From Dyadobacter subterraneus (lineage in GTDB: Bacteria; Bacteroidota; Bacteroidia; Cytophagales; Spirosomataceae): a DNA stretch of 64,000 bases. Below the pieces are notes generated by a model, which saw only the letters and a list, made by a program, of their open reading frames with translations, was not told where the DNA came from and searched no databases. Positions 9,557 through 17,849 of this stretch are shown here, one piece after another; the first letter of the stretch is position 1; each line of letters opens with the position of its first letter. The stretch spans positions 3,636,501 to 3,700,500 of the forward strand of contig NZ_JACYGY010000001.1 in the NCBI RefSeq assembly GCF_015221875.1. The letters are read 5' to 3'. The translations under genes and the position numbers were made by a program.

Positions 9557-9990
9557 ATGAAAACTCTTGTCTGTATTACTCCGGGAGAATTTTCCTATGA
9601 GGAATTCGAAGAACCAAAACAATCTGCGGGATAGGTGTAACCCATACAATCAATACGCTTACTGAAAACGCAGCTGAAAGATTAAGTGAGATTACCAGCA
9701 GTGATATGCCAACGATTATTATTGATGCAACAGCAAATTTACGGGCCATCAACACTGCTTTCGCCTATCTGGCACATGGCGGAACTTACGCGCTGATTGG
9801 TTTGCAAAAGGGAGAAATCAGTTTCAGTCATCCCGAATTTCACAAACGGGAAGCGACATTAATGAGCAGCAGAAATGCAACCCGGCAGGATTTTGAACAT
9901 GTAATTGACAGCATGAAAAAAGGGCTTGTGTCAAGCGACTTTATATTTATTTACTTCCTCAGCGGATCACATCTCCCGTTTTCTTTCTAA
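9557..9990 (+). pseudogene. zinc-type alcohol dehydrogenase pseudogene (internal deletion)
   Basis: The ATG at 9557 opens a correct N-terminus (MKTLVCITPGEFSYEEF...) that stops at a TAG at 9632. The frame beginning right after (about 9634) continues as the cofactor-domain part of the same kind of enzyme ('GVTHTINTLTENAAERLS', 'IIIDATAN', 'GGTYALIGLQKGEISF', 'ATLMSSRNAT'). The GroES-like catalytic domain and the start of the Rossmann fold are missing, and the C-terminus stops near 'GLVSSDFIF', where the sequence meets the end of the opposite AraC gene. It is thus a dead gene of the sorbitol/galactonate-type zinc dehydrogenase group with an internal deletion and a 3' truncation. The downstream ATG at 9706 does not make it a functional gene. 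Confidence 0.8.
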
Positions 9991-10843
9991 AATCTTCCGG
10001 CGTATGTCCTGTTTGCTTTCCAAAAAACCGCGTAAAATAAGATGGTTCAGAAAACCCCAGCTCGTAACTAATTTCTTTAATTGATTTGTCAAAGCAGCTG
10101 ATCTCTCTTTTGGCTTCAAGGATCAGACGGTCGTTGATGATCTGGTTAATTGTTTTACCAAAAGTATCTTTTGATAATTCGTTCAGCCTTTTTGCGCTAA
10201 GTGATAGTTCATTCGCATAAAAAGCGGCACTTCTTTGTTGCTTGAAATGGGTTTCAACGGATTCCATAAGCAGATTCATTCTGCTATCCGCGTTCCCGTC
10301 CTTTTTAGCTTCTTTTTGGAATTCAATACAATGTAAAAACCAGCTCCGAAGATAGGATTCCAAAATGGCCGGACGTTTTTCGCCGTCATATTCAAGTTGA
10401 ATCAAATCAATCAACTTGTGAAACAGGCAAACCTGTGAATCCGGAACAATGATTGAAAAATTAACCGAATAGTAAAATAACTTAAAAATATCGCCGGCAA
10501 TCAGCCGCTCAAAAAAATCGTTCGAAATTGCAAAGAGGTATCCAACCTTATCCTGCTTGTCGATATTATGGACCTGATCCGGAAGAAGCAGAAATAACTG
10601 ATTGCGGTGAATCGGATATTTTATAAAATCGATATAATGTACCTGTCTCGGTTTGACATCTGTAAACCAAAGAAATTCATAAAAATCATGACGATGAATT
10701 CCATTGAAGTAATGCTCATTACTTTCCTCAATTTTACTCATAGCAAAAAAGTCCCCGCCCAATTCATGCAGAGGGAAATCAGTATTTTTTATCTTTTTGG
10801 TTTCATTTATAAATTCAGATGACTTATTAAAATTATTTTTCAT
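9959..10843 (-). CDS. AraC-family transcriptional regulator
   Basis: Regulator of 294 residues from the ATG at 10843; a GTG at 10858 could add five residues. The N-terminal cupin-like half has 'IHRHDFYEFLWF', 'HRNQLFLLLPDQVH' and 'GYLFAIS', typical of AraC sensors. The C-terminal double HTH is clear: 'YANELSLSAKRLNELSKDTFGKTINQII' and 'IKEISYELGFSEPSYFTRFFGKQTGHTPEDFRK'. It lies downstream of, and on the same strand as, the PepSY, DUF4374 and TonB-receptor genes, which are plausible but unproven targets. In Bacteroidota such AraC genes often sit beside siderophore receptor clusters. The 3' end abuts the broken dehydrogenase. Confidence 0.9.
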   Translation of the reverse strand: MKNNFNKSSEFINETKKIKNTDFPLHELGGDFFAMSKIEESNEHYFNGIHRHDFYEFLWFTDVKPRQVHYIDFIKYPIHRNQLFLLLPDQVHNIDKQDKVGYLFAISNDFFERLIAGDIFKLFYYSVNFSIIVPDSQVCLFHKLIDLIQLEYDGEKRPAILESYLRSWFLHCIEFQKEAKKDGNADSRMNLLMESVETHFKQQRSAAFYANELSLSAKRLNELSKDTFGKTINQIINDRLILEAKREISCFDKSIKEISYELGFSEPSYFTRFFGKQTGHTPEDFRKKTGDVIR

Positions 10844-10884
10844 GGCATTACAATTCACACGGCACTTTTCAAATTCAGCAGGAA

Positions 10885-10892
10885 CAAAACTA
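10885..10892 (-). promoter_or_regulatory. possible -7 box of the AraC gene
   Basis: On the minus strand TAGTTTTG matches TAnnTTTG 42 bases before the ATG at 10843. No well-spaced -33 TTG is visible, so this is weak. If real, the AraC gene has its own promoter in the gap after the PepSY gene. Confidence 0.3.
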
Positions 10893-10998
10893 AATCATTT
10901 ATTTATTAAGTCTAAGTTCGAAATAAATATTACTCAATTACGTATTTCAGTACAATTTTCTAAATCAATGAGTTAATACCAAATTTGCAAGTTTTCGA

Positions 10999-12300
10999 TC
11001 AAACCGATGAAGAGGAATCGATTGTGTTTTTTTCGCTTACACCAGCATTTCTGACCACGCCAGGTTTGAATTTTGGTCTGGCTGCTGACACAGTGTTTTC
11101 CTGTCTATCCGTGATATTTTTGCTTTGCGACTTTTGTCCTTTTTTAGCATCCTTTTTGCCTTTCTTCCCAAAACCTTTACGTCCCCACCAAACCAGAAAA
11201 CCCGTTACCGGCAAACTTGCACCAATCAGACTGGAAAGAAAAGCCAGTACTTTTCCCGGGAAGCCAAGAATACTTCCAACATGAATATCATAATTCATTT
11301 TCCGGAGTTTTGTTCCAAATGCCGCACCTTCATAAGCAGCCCCAAAAACTTCATCTTTTGGCAATTCTTTCAAAGTATGCTGATCAAATGAATAACTGCG
11401 GTTATTGTAAAACTGACCGCTGTTGGGATAGATCGTTACATATATTGAAGATTTTGCCTTCGCTGTATCGGGGAAACTATAATAAAAACCCTCCGCTTTC
11501 GGATTTTCACTTATCACTTTAATCCAGGCCTTATCCATTGCCTGCTGCGGTGTATAAAATTTGCCTGCCATTAAAGAATCCGAAGAAATTTCCTTGTCTC
11601 TACCCGGAAGTGATTTCCCCGTTGTCACCCAATACAAACCCTGGCTGTACCATTTTATCCCATAAACCATTCCCGTCATCGCAATGGCCAGCAAAAATAG
11701 CAGGGAGTAAAAACCAAGGACATTGTGCAGATCAAGATTTACTCTTTTGAAGGAAGCACCCCACTTTATTTTAAAACTTTTATCGACCGTATTTTTTGTC
11801 CATTTTTTTGGATACCACCATACCAGTCCCGTTATTAAAAGTATTACAAAAACCAAAGTTCCATAATTGACGATCGGACGCCCGATTTCAAACGGCAGCC
11901 AGAGAAAACGGTGACCGTTAAGTACCCATCGAAAAAAGCTGGTTTCGCCTTTTTTATGAACGTCTTTACTGATTATCTCGCCTGTATATGGATTAATTTT
12001 TAGTGTAATATTAGGACCACGACGCTCACCCAAGCCCAGATTTATCGCTCTGCCCTGCTGGTAATTGGCATAAGAAACCTTCACATCTGGATATGTTGCC
12101 TTTGCAATTTTCATTAATTGAGATGGCATGATAACCGCTTTATCCTGTCTTTCAATTTTAGTTTCCGGTTCGAGCAAACCTTCAATCTCTTCGTTGAAAA
12201 CCCAGATACAGCCTGTGATGCAAACGATAAAAACGATGATTCCGGAAATAAGGCCAAGCCATAAATGGAGCCAGTTGTTGACTTTTTTAAAAGTTGTCAT
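10999..12300 (-). CDS. PepSY-associated TM helix protein (iron-uptake module)
   Basis: Inner-membrane protein of 433 residues with the four-helix PepSY_TM plan. The first helix with 'LHLWLGLISGIIVFIVCITG' is at about 12-32, a PepSY periplasmic loop follows ('MKINPYTGEI'-like segment near 100), then 'NGHRFLWLPFEIGRPIVNYGTLVFVILLITGLVWWYPK', 'LDLHNVLGFYSLLFLLAIAMTGMVY' and a last helix 'SLIGASLPVTGFLVWWGRK'. Histidines in these helices are conserved in the family, whose members are proposed to reduce ferric siderophores. The C-terminus is very rich in Lys/Gly and low in complexity. Third gene of the TonB receptor-DUF4374-PepSY set. Confidence 0.88.
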   Translation of the reverse strand: MTTFKKVNNWLHLWLGLISGIIVFIVCITGCIWVFNEEIEGLLEPETKIERQDKAVIMPSQLMKIAKATYPDVKVSYANYQQGRAINLGLGERRGPNITLKINPYTGEIISKDVHKKGETSFFRWVLNGHRFLWLPFEIGRPIVNYGTLVFVILLITGLVWWYPKKWTKNTVDKSFKIKWGASFKRVNLDLHNVLGFYSLLFLLAIAMTGMVYGIKWYSQGLYWVTTGKSLPGRDKEISSDSLMAGKFYTPQQAMDKAWIKVISENPKAEGFYYSFPDTAKAKSSIYVTIYPNSGQFYNNRSYSFDQHTLKELPKDEVFGAAYEGAAFGTKLRKMNYDIHVGSILGFPGKVLAFLSSLIGASLPVTGFLVWWGRKGFGKKGKKDAKKGQKSQSKNITDRQENTVSAARPKFKPGVVRNAGVSEKNTIDSSSSV

Positions 12301-12376
12301 AATATAAAGATTGAATGACAGAGTGATAGAATGAGTGAATGATAGAATGTGTGCGCTAAACGGATTTCGTTAATAA

Positions 12377-12413
12377 CAAAGCTTATCCCTCCCGAAGAAG
12401 TGGACAAGCTTTG
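12377..12413 (-). promoter_or_regulatory. intercistronic hairpin between the DUF4374 and PepSY genes
   Basis: A 12-bp inverted repeat (12377-12388 with 12402-12413, one mismatch) with a 13-base loop lies in the 135-base gap. There is no U-run after it on the minus strand, so it is more likely an attenuating, stabilising or processing hairpin within the operon than a full terminator. Confidence 0.5.
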
Positions 12414-12435
12414 CCTAACCTTAATAAATATGCTG

Positions 12436-13668
12436 TTATTTCACTTTTACGATGGCCGTAATTGCACCGCCTTCAACTTTCAAACCTTGTTTTGCAGTTG
12501 CCGCAGCAATATCAACTCCGTAAACCCAGCTTCCTGCGTCGGTATTAATTCCTACGTAAACTGTTTTTCCATCCGCGCTAACAGTATTGTTGTTGTAAGA
12601 AGCAGAGGAAGAAGCGATCGCTTCCGGAGCTCCTGTAACCCAGGTAAAAGTCTGGTTGTAAAGATCTGCGATGGCAAGTCTTTTATTTCCTGTGGCAGTA
12701 TTTACCGTTCCATACATGTACAAAAGCACTTTACCTTTACTCAGATAAGTCTGATTAGCAATGTGATAACCGCCTGATTTTTCCTGTACATTGAAGAAAT
12801 AGCTTTGATCGAACTCAGTAGTTCCTTTTTTAATTCTTACAAAGGCAGAAGGTTTTGTAGATGACGCCGCACCGCTGTTTGTTGCAGAAGCAGGTGAAAA
12901 TCCATAAGCATCGCCGTTTTCATCCACAGCCAATCCATTGTTGAAATATGAACCAATGAAACTTGTTCTGTTGTCTTTAATCACTTTTTCAAGCTTCATA
13001 GTCGGATAAGAGAATACGGCAATCCAGCTGCTGTCCGGATATGCAGTTCCAAAAACATCCGGCGCAGCACCTTTGATACTCATATATGGAGCGAAAACTT
13101 TGTCTCCAACCTGCGTTGCTCCGGTAAAATGTGCGCGTTCTCCGTTTCCAGCAAGTTTCACGATATTTTCCTGTCCTTCGGCAACAATTTTAGATTGATC
13201 TGCATTGATTCTGAACCATGAAGAACTTTCATTCCCGCTTCTTGGCACTTTGATAATCAAAACGTCATCTCCGGCAGTGGCAAATACCTGAACCGTTTCA
13301 CTTTGAAAATCAGAAGTTTTTACCAATTCTCCTTTTTCATCAAGTGCATAAGTGGTAACCGCACCAGGATTTCCCTGGCCATACAACAAACTGAAAAACT
13401 TGTTTTTATGGGTGATATAATAACGGTATGAACCATCCTGCTCAATTCCTTTTCCTACCGTACTGATCGTTCCTTGTGAAAGATCGCTTGTGGTAAGCAG
13501 ATAATCGGCCACGCCGGAAGAACCAATCGGTGTTGACGCAACCACGTATCTTGACTCGGTAACTTCAACAGGATCTGTACCCGGATCTACGGTTTTGTCA
13601 TCACTGCATGCGCTTAAAAACACACCCATTCCCAACACAAAAAACCACTGTAAATATGACTTTTTCAT
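12436..13668 (-). CDS. DUF4374-family lipoprotein
   Basis: Secreted lipoprotein of 410 residues. The signal sequence ends in a lipobox ('GVFLSACSDDK', Cys near residue 21). The rest is repetitive beta-structure that looks like a six- or seven-bladed propeller ('ASTPIGSSGVADYLLTT', 'GERAHFTGATQVGDKVFAPYMSI', 'NGLAVDENGDAYGFSPASA'), which is the DUF4374 pattern. DUF4374 genes in Bacteroidota lie between a TonB-dependent siderophore receptor and a PepSY protein, exactly as here, so a surface or periplasmic role in iron-siderophore handling is inferred. It begins 45 bases after the receptor stop, fitting one operon. Confidence 0.85.
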   Translation of the reverse strand: MKKSYLQWFFVLGMGVFLSACSDDKTVDPGTDPVEVTESRYVVASTPIGSSGVADYLLTTSDLSQGTISTVGKGIEQDGSYRYYITHKNKFFSLLYGQGNPGAVTTYALDEKGELVKTSDFQSETVQVFATAGDDVLIIKVPRSGNESSSWFRINADQSKIVAEGQENIVKLAGNGERAHFTGATQVGDKVFAPYMSIKGAAPDVFGTAYPDSSWIAVFSYPTMKLEKVIKDNRTSFIGSYFNNGLAVDENGDAYGFSPASATNSGAASSTKPSAFVRIKKGTTEFDQSYFFNVQEKSGGYHIANQTYLSKGKVLLYMYGTVNTATGNKRLAIADLYNQTFTWVTGAPEAIASSSASYNNNTVSADGKTVYVGINTDAGSWVYGVDIAAATAKQGLKVEGGAITAIVKVK

Positions 13669-13713
13669 TTTTTGATTAATTAGAATTATTGAACTTATTG
13701 AATTAATTATTAT

Positions 13714-16089
13714 TTATTTGCTGATAAAGTATCGAAGCTTAACGTAGAAACCACGGCTTGGTTTTTGAAGACTGAAATTGTCGTATAACTTGCTGTCGAG
13801 CATATTTTTACATTCCAAAGCGACGTTATACTTTCCATTTGCCATGGCATAAACAATGTTGACATCATGGCTTAATTGTCGTGGAATGTCCAGTTTGTCG
13901 CTTCCCAGACTTGGCCAGTACAGGTAGTAAGCGTGGACATAAAGCAGATTGTAACCTAAAGTCAGCGTGTTTCCTTTCTTGCCAAAATCTTTCAGGAAAA
14001 GTGCCGCATCCGCGTTTCCGAACATGAATGGCATATTAGGAATCCGGTCGCGGTAAAGCGGACTTTCTGTGGTGTAGCCGTCTTCAAATTTTGTATTATT
14101 CCGTAGATCCTGATAAGTAAGATTGACACCTGCTGTAAACAATTGTCGGAAAGAATACCGCACTTCACCATCGACACCGAAATTGGTAACATCGGCAAGG
14201 TTGTCCATAACCTGTTTTGTCTGGTTGGCATTTAATTTTGGACGGATAAAACCCTGGGCATCACGGTATAAAACATTGGCGTCGATGCTAAACCGGTGGA
14301 TTTTATTAATGTTTCCCTGATAGCTGAATCCCAAATTGTAGTTATTACTGGTTTCCGGTTTCAGGTCAATATTTCCTTCCAGATTTAACAGGTCTCCGAA
14401 AAGTTCATCTGTTTCCGGCAAGCGGTAACTCTTTTCAAATGAGCCTTTTAATTGCAGATTTTTGTAAAGAAAATAAGTCGACGCCACTCCATAACCCAGT
14501 TTGCTAAAACTGTTTTTCTGATCCATGTATGCCACATCTCCCCAGTTTCCACTTGGATTGTAGGAAACCGAAAACTTATTATGCTGGGAGAATTGCTTTA
14601 CAAAAACGGAGGTATTCCATCGGTCGCTATAATCAAATTTATAACCCAGACCGAGAACGTTTTTAGTATTAATACGCGGCTGTTCATACTTGTCGGCATC
14701 GGGAAAAAGTTCGTCTTTTCCTTTCCGGTTGAAGGTATTGTAAACGTTGTTTATTGTGATAGAATGGCGCTCATCAATCTGGTAGCTCAAATTCGCCGTA
14801 GCCAGACCGTTATTATTTCTGAATTTGTACAGAGATCTTTCGCGTTCGCTTCCCAGCCCTTCATATTGCTTGAATTGCTGAAACCAGTTGTAACGACGAT
14901 ATACGGTGTCAATGTTTTGTTCCTGCCCCAGATTATAATTTGCAGAAAGATTGAAATTCAAACCTTTAAAAAAAAGATCTTTCTTTTGATATTTCAGGCT
15001 GGGCATCACAATGTTTCCTCTTCGGTGCCATTTTCCAAAAACACTTACCATGCGCGCGCCGGTTTGTATTTCAGCTTTATTTTGGCCCAATGTTATCCCG
15101 ACCAAAAGCTTGTCCGCAAACTTTTTACCAACTACGCCGACATTCGCAATCAGCGTTTCATTATGATAGGTATCATGGAATCTTCTTAGTCGCTGGTCTC
15201 GGAAATACTCACCTGTATTGACGTCGGCCACGTCCACATTGATCCAGTAATTATTGTTTGAAAAATTCTGAAACACGTTGAGCTGAGCAGTAAAACCATT
15301 TTTGGCAGTATATCCGGCATTAATTGCGGTACGGTGCGTATTAAACGATCCGTAAGAATACGATGCGTCCAGATAACTGTTCTGTTTTGTATTTGTGACA
15401 ATATTCACAGCCCCGCCAAGAGCATCCGAACCAAGCCAGATTGGTACGACACCTTTGTAAACCTCCACCCTTTCAGCAAGATTGATCGGAATATTATTGA
15501 GCTGAAAAGATGAACCGAAATTGTCCATCGGAACACCGTCCAGGAAGAATTTTACCTGTCGGCCGGTAAATCCGTTAAGAGAAAAGTTCATGTTAGAACC
15601 GACACCACCACTTTCTCTAACGCGTACGCCCGAAACACGATCAAGTGCATGTGACAAATCGAGTGTTGAATTTTGAAGTTTTTTGGCGTCTATCGCCGTT
15701 ACGTTATAAGCCTGACGATTAATTTCCTTTGTTTCTCTCCGACCGATAACGGAAACAGATTCCAGTTCTTTCGTATCAGATTCAAGATGAAAATTGATTT
15801 TTGGCTGCTCACCTTCTTTTACAGTAATCTGTTTTGACTGAGCCAGATAACCCATAAAAGAAACCGTGAGCTGGTAAGCGCCTGGTTTAACTTTTTCGAA
15901 ATTATATTTTCCGTCAGCAGCGGTAAATGTGCCAAAAGAGGTTCCTTTTAGCGCAACTGCGGCACCTGGCAAAAGTTCGCCATCAGCAGATTTGACATGA
16001 CCCGAAATCGTTACCGGAGATTTTTGGGCAAAAGTTATGATTGAAAGGGCACAAAGTATCCCTGTATGCAGAATTTTACTAATTTGCAT
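13714..16089 (-). CDS. TonB-dependent (siderophore-type) receptor
   Basis: Outer-membrane receptor of 791 residues from the ATG at 16089, which gives a good signal peptide (MQISKILHTGILCALSIITFAQ); an upstream ATG at 16134 lacks this. A carboxypeptidase-regulatory-like domain follows (about 25-110; 'VTISGHVKSADGELLPGAAV'), then a plug (about 130-235; 'LDRVSGVRVRESGGVGSNMNFSLNGF', 'DALGGAVNIVT') and a 22-strand-type barrel ending 'RGFYVKLRYFISK'. Neighbours (DUF4374, PepSY, AraC) point to ferric-siderophore import powered by TonB. The exact ligand is unknown. No clear -33/-7 promoter was found close to the start; a TACTTTTG box on the minus strand at 16346-16353 is far upstream. Confidence 0.92.
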   Translation of the reverse strand: MQISKILHTGILCALSIITFAQKSPVTISGHVKSADGELLPGAAVALKGTSFGTFTAADGKYNFEKVKPGAYQLTVSFMGYLAQSKQITVKEGEQPKINFHLESDTKELESVSVIGRRETKEINRQAYNVTAIDAKKLQNSTLDLSHALDRVSGVRVRESGGVGSNMNFSLNGFTGRQVKFFLDGVPMDNFGSSFQLNNIPINLAERVEVYKGVVPIWLGSDALGGAVNIVTNTKQNSYLDASYSYGSFNTHRTAINAGYTAKNGFTAQLNVFQNFSNNNYWINVDVADVNTGEYFRDQRLRRFHDTYHNETLIANVGVVGKKFADKLLVGITLGQNKAEIQTGARMVSVFGKWHRRGNIVMPSLKYQKKDLFFKGLNFNLSANYNLGQEQNIDTVYRRYNWFQQFKQYEGLGSERERSLYKFRNNNGLATANLSYQIDERHSITINNVYNTFNRKGKDELFPDADKYEQPRINTKNVLGLGYKFDYSDRWNTSVFVKQFSQHNKFSVSYNPSGNWGDVAYMDQKNSFSKLGYGVASTYFLYKNLQLKGSFEKSYRLPETDELFGDLLNLEGNIDLKPETSNNYNLGFSYQGNINKIHRFSIDANVLYRDAQGFIRPKLNANQTKQVMDNLADVTNFGVDGEVRYSFRQLFTAGVNLTYQDLRNNTKFEDGYTTESPLYRDRIPNMPFMFGNADAALFLKDFGKKGNTLTLGYNLLYVHAYYLYWPSLGSDKLDIPRQLSHDVNIVYAMANGKYNVALECKNMLDSKLYDNFSLQKPSRGFYVKLRYFISK

Positions 16090-16467
16090 TGCTTTAAAAT
16101 GTTCAGCGTTTATAAGCATTGCGCTTTTGCGCAATGAGCCGGGTGGTTGCAGCCATCCGGTTTTTTAATTATTAGGATAGAGGGGATTTATAGTAGCGGT
16201 CACGTCATGATTTTATTTGTTAGGTAAAATAAATTATAGAAGTTTAACTGATAGTAGCTTCAAACCGGCCTTCCCACAGTCAAACGGAAAACTTATTTTT
16301 AACTCGCTCTATTATAAATAAATAGACTCATTCTAAATAAGAGCACAAAAGTACGTGCCGAAAATTAGTTACACTTATACAATTTGCCGGTTCAGTTGGA
16401 CAATCTGCACCCGACTTCTTTCATTCATCCCGATATTTTTCCGTTCATGTATTGTCTGGACAAAATT

Positions 16468-16503
16468 TTAACAAGTACTGTATATTGCATAGTACCTTGT
16501 TAA
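16468..16503. promoter_or_regulatory. large imperfect palindrome before the lipoprotein gene
   Basis: Arms 16468-16479 (TTAACAAGTACT) and 16491-16503 (AGTACCTTGTTAA) are inverted repeats with one bulged base and an 11-base centre. The element ends 18 bases before the ATG at 16522, so it is placed as an operator or leader hairpin. The rest of 16135-16467 holds no recognisable gene. Confidence 0.55.
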
Positions 16504-16521
16504 ACATTATTAATTTTAGCC

Positions 16522-16887
16522 ATGAAAATTAGATATTTACTATTAATGCTTACTTTAAGCATACTATCATCCTGCAAACATTCAGGTGATGTAAAAATTT
16601 CTGTCAAAGACTCCGATGACGAGTATCGATTCACAGCTTATTTCGACGAAAAGAAGATGGATGAGATTGTGAAAATAATCAATGTAAATATTGCGCCCAC
16701 CACGATCTCTTCCGATGCTAATGAAATTGATGTAACAACCACTCTGGAAGACAAGACCAAATTTGACCTTGAATATTCACCAGGTGAAGTTTTGGTCAAA
16801 ATCAACAAAAATGAAAACAGCAAATCTTCTTATGTCAGGATCAAAAAAATGTGTGAAGAGATAAAAAGAGCCATTGGGAAAAAATAG
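16522..16887 (+). CDS. small hypothetical lipoprotein
   Basis: I do not recognise a family. The 121-residue product has a signal sequence with a lipobox ('LTLSILSSCKH', Cys at about 18), then a charged domain with alternating beta-like stretches ('VKISVKDSDDEYRFTAYFDEKKM', 'FDLEYSPGEVLVKI') and an amphipathic, Lys-rich C-terminal helix. It is predicted to be lipid-anchored in the periplasm or at the outer membrane. It is a single gene between a palindromic element and a strong terminator, so it is controlled on its own. Start, lipobox and flanking signals support a real gene. Confidence 0.75.
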   Translation: MKIRYLLLMLTLSILSSCKHSGDVKISVKDSDDEYRFTAYFDEKKMDEIVKIINVNIAPTTISSDANEIDVTTTLEDKTKFDLEYSPGEVLVKINKNENSKSSYVRIKKMCEEIKRAIGKK

Positions 16888-16901
16888 CAGCCATAATTTT
16901 C

Positions 16902-16940
16902 AAATCCGGTCATACCTTCAAAGTTTGACCGGATTTTTTT
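16902..16940 (+). terminator. terminator of the small lipoprotein gene
   Basis: A perfect 11-bp stem (16902-16912 with 16926-16936), 13-base loop and a T-run follow the stop by 14 bases. Confidence 0.9.
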
Positions 16941-16962
16941 GTTCTAAATTAATTTTTGCCAT

Positions 16963-16978
16963 TAGACTTTTTAGTCTA
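16963..16978. promoter_or_regulatory. palindromic operator candidate of the TetR gene
   Basis: TAGACTTTTTAGTCTA is a 6+4+6 perfect inverted repeat ending 28 bases before the TetR ATG. Operators of LmrA/YxaF-type TetR proteins carry a TAGACC/GGTCTA-like core, and this regulator looks like that subgroup, so autoregulation is likely. Confidence 0.6.
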
Positions 16979-17006
16979 TTTTTATATTGAAATTTACTAT
17001 ACGGCT

Positions 17007-17600
17007 ATGAAAAAAGCAGAAAGAACAAGGCAATTTATTATCGAGACGGCAGCGCCTATTTTTAATGAAAAAGGAATTGCCGGAACCACGATAGACGATG
17101 TTTTGGCAGCTACGAAAATGGCAAAAGGCGGCCTTTACGGCCATTTTAACAGTAAAGAGGAAATTGCATATACGATGGTCGATTTTCTGTTGGGGAAACT
17201 TTCTGACAGAGTAATTTCGGAAATTGGCAAGGAGAAAACAGCCAAAGGCAAGCTTTTCGCTTTCATGAATGTTTACAAAAATCCTTTGGCATCGTACATA
17301 GAAGGTGGCTGTCCGATTTTAAATTTTGGCGTGGAATCTGACGATACAAGTTCGGTTGTTAAGAAAAAAGTAAAAGATATTATTGAGGGCACGCGAACAA
17401 TGCTGACCGAAATCATAAACAGCGGAATTACCAATAAAGAATTTTCGGATACGCTTGATGCACAAGATTTTGCGTTGAAATTATTCACAACCCTGGAAGG
17501 CGCAATGATGGTTTCTCGTGTCACGGGTTCAAATAAGCCAATGAATGACCTGATCAGAATGCTCAAAAAAGATCTGGAACTTCACGAAATTAAAGCTTAG
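17007..17600 (+). CDS. TetR/AcrR-family repressor (LmrA/YxaF-like)
   Basis: Regulator of 197 residues from the ATG at 17007; the frame is open back to 16956, but the upstream part has no HTH homology and covers the operator. The N-terminal HTH is canonical ('TRQFIIETAAPIFNEKGIAGTTIDDVLAATKMAKGGLYGHFNSKEEI', residues about 5-50). The C-terminal ligand domain contains 'GGCPILNFGVESDD', a mark of the LmrA/YxaF-type TetR branch, whose members sense small hydrophobic or aromatic compounds. It stands alone with a palindrome just upstream, so it probably represses itself. A distant target is possible, because no transporter or oxidoreductase lies beside it. Confidence 0.9.
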   Translation: MKKAERTRQFIIETAAPIFNEKGIAGTTIDDVLAATKMAKGGLYGHFNSKEEIAYTMVDFLLGKLSDRVISEIGKEKTAKGKLFAFMNVYKNPLASYIEGGCPILNFGVESDDTSSVVKKKVKDIIEGTRTMLTEIINSGITNKEFSDTLDAQDFALKLFTTLEGAMMVSRVTGSNKPMNDLIRMLKKDLELHEIKA

Positions 17601-17768
17601 CTTTTATAAAATTTAATCAACTAATACATAAAATACTTTAACTGATCCCGATTTTAGTCGATCGCATAAAATGAGGGTTGTAATTCAAAGATTGTTACTC
17701 TGAAAACGGGTTGTGCTGACGATCTCTTCAATTCAGAAAGATTTGTTTTGAGTAACTAATATAAACTC

Positions 17769-17804
17769 AAATACCAAAGACGCCTAAAATTGCCTTTGGT
17801 ATTT
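17769..17804. terminator. bidirectional terminator hairpin
   Basis: A perfect 11-bp stem (17769-17779 with 17794-17804), 14-base loop, lies between the convergent TetR gene and the minus-strand gene ending at 17850. A- and T-rich flanks on both sides allow use from either strand. Confidence 0.6.
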
Positions 17805-17849
17805 AATCTGAAACCAATCCTGATTTCCACCTGAACAGGACCAGCAATA

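Noticed and set aside
9706..9990. Intact small gene starting at 9706
   Set aside because: Its frame continues upstream to about 9634 as dehydrogenase sequence, so the ATG is an internal methionine of a broken gene.
12301..12352. Short GAATGA-type repeats after the PepSY start
   Set aside because: The units are short and irregular, too few to call a repeat array, and they show no palindrome or known motif.
14452..15189. 245-codon plus-strand open frame inside the TonB receptor gene
   Set aside because: It is antisense to a clearly conserved receptor, has no recognisable domain and its composition follows the reverse strand of that gene.
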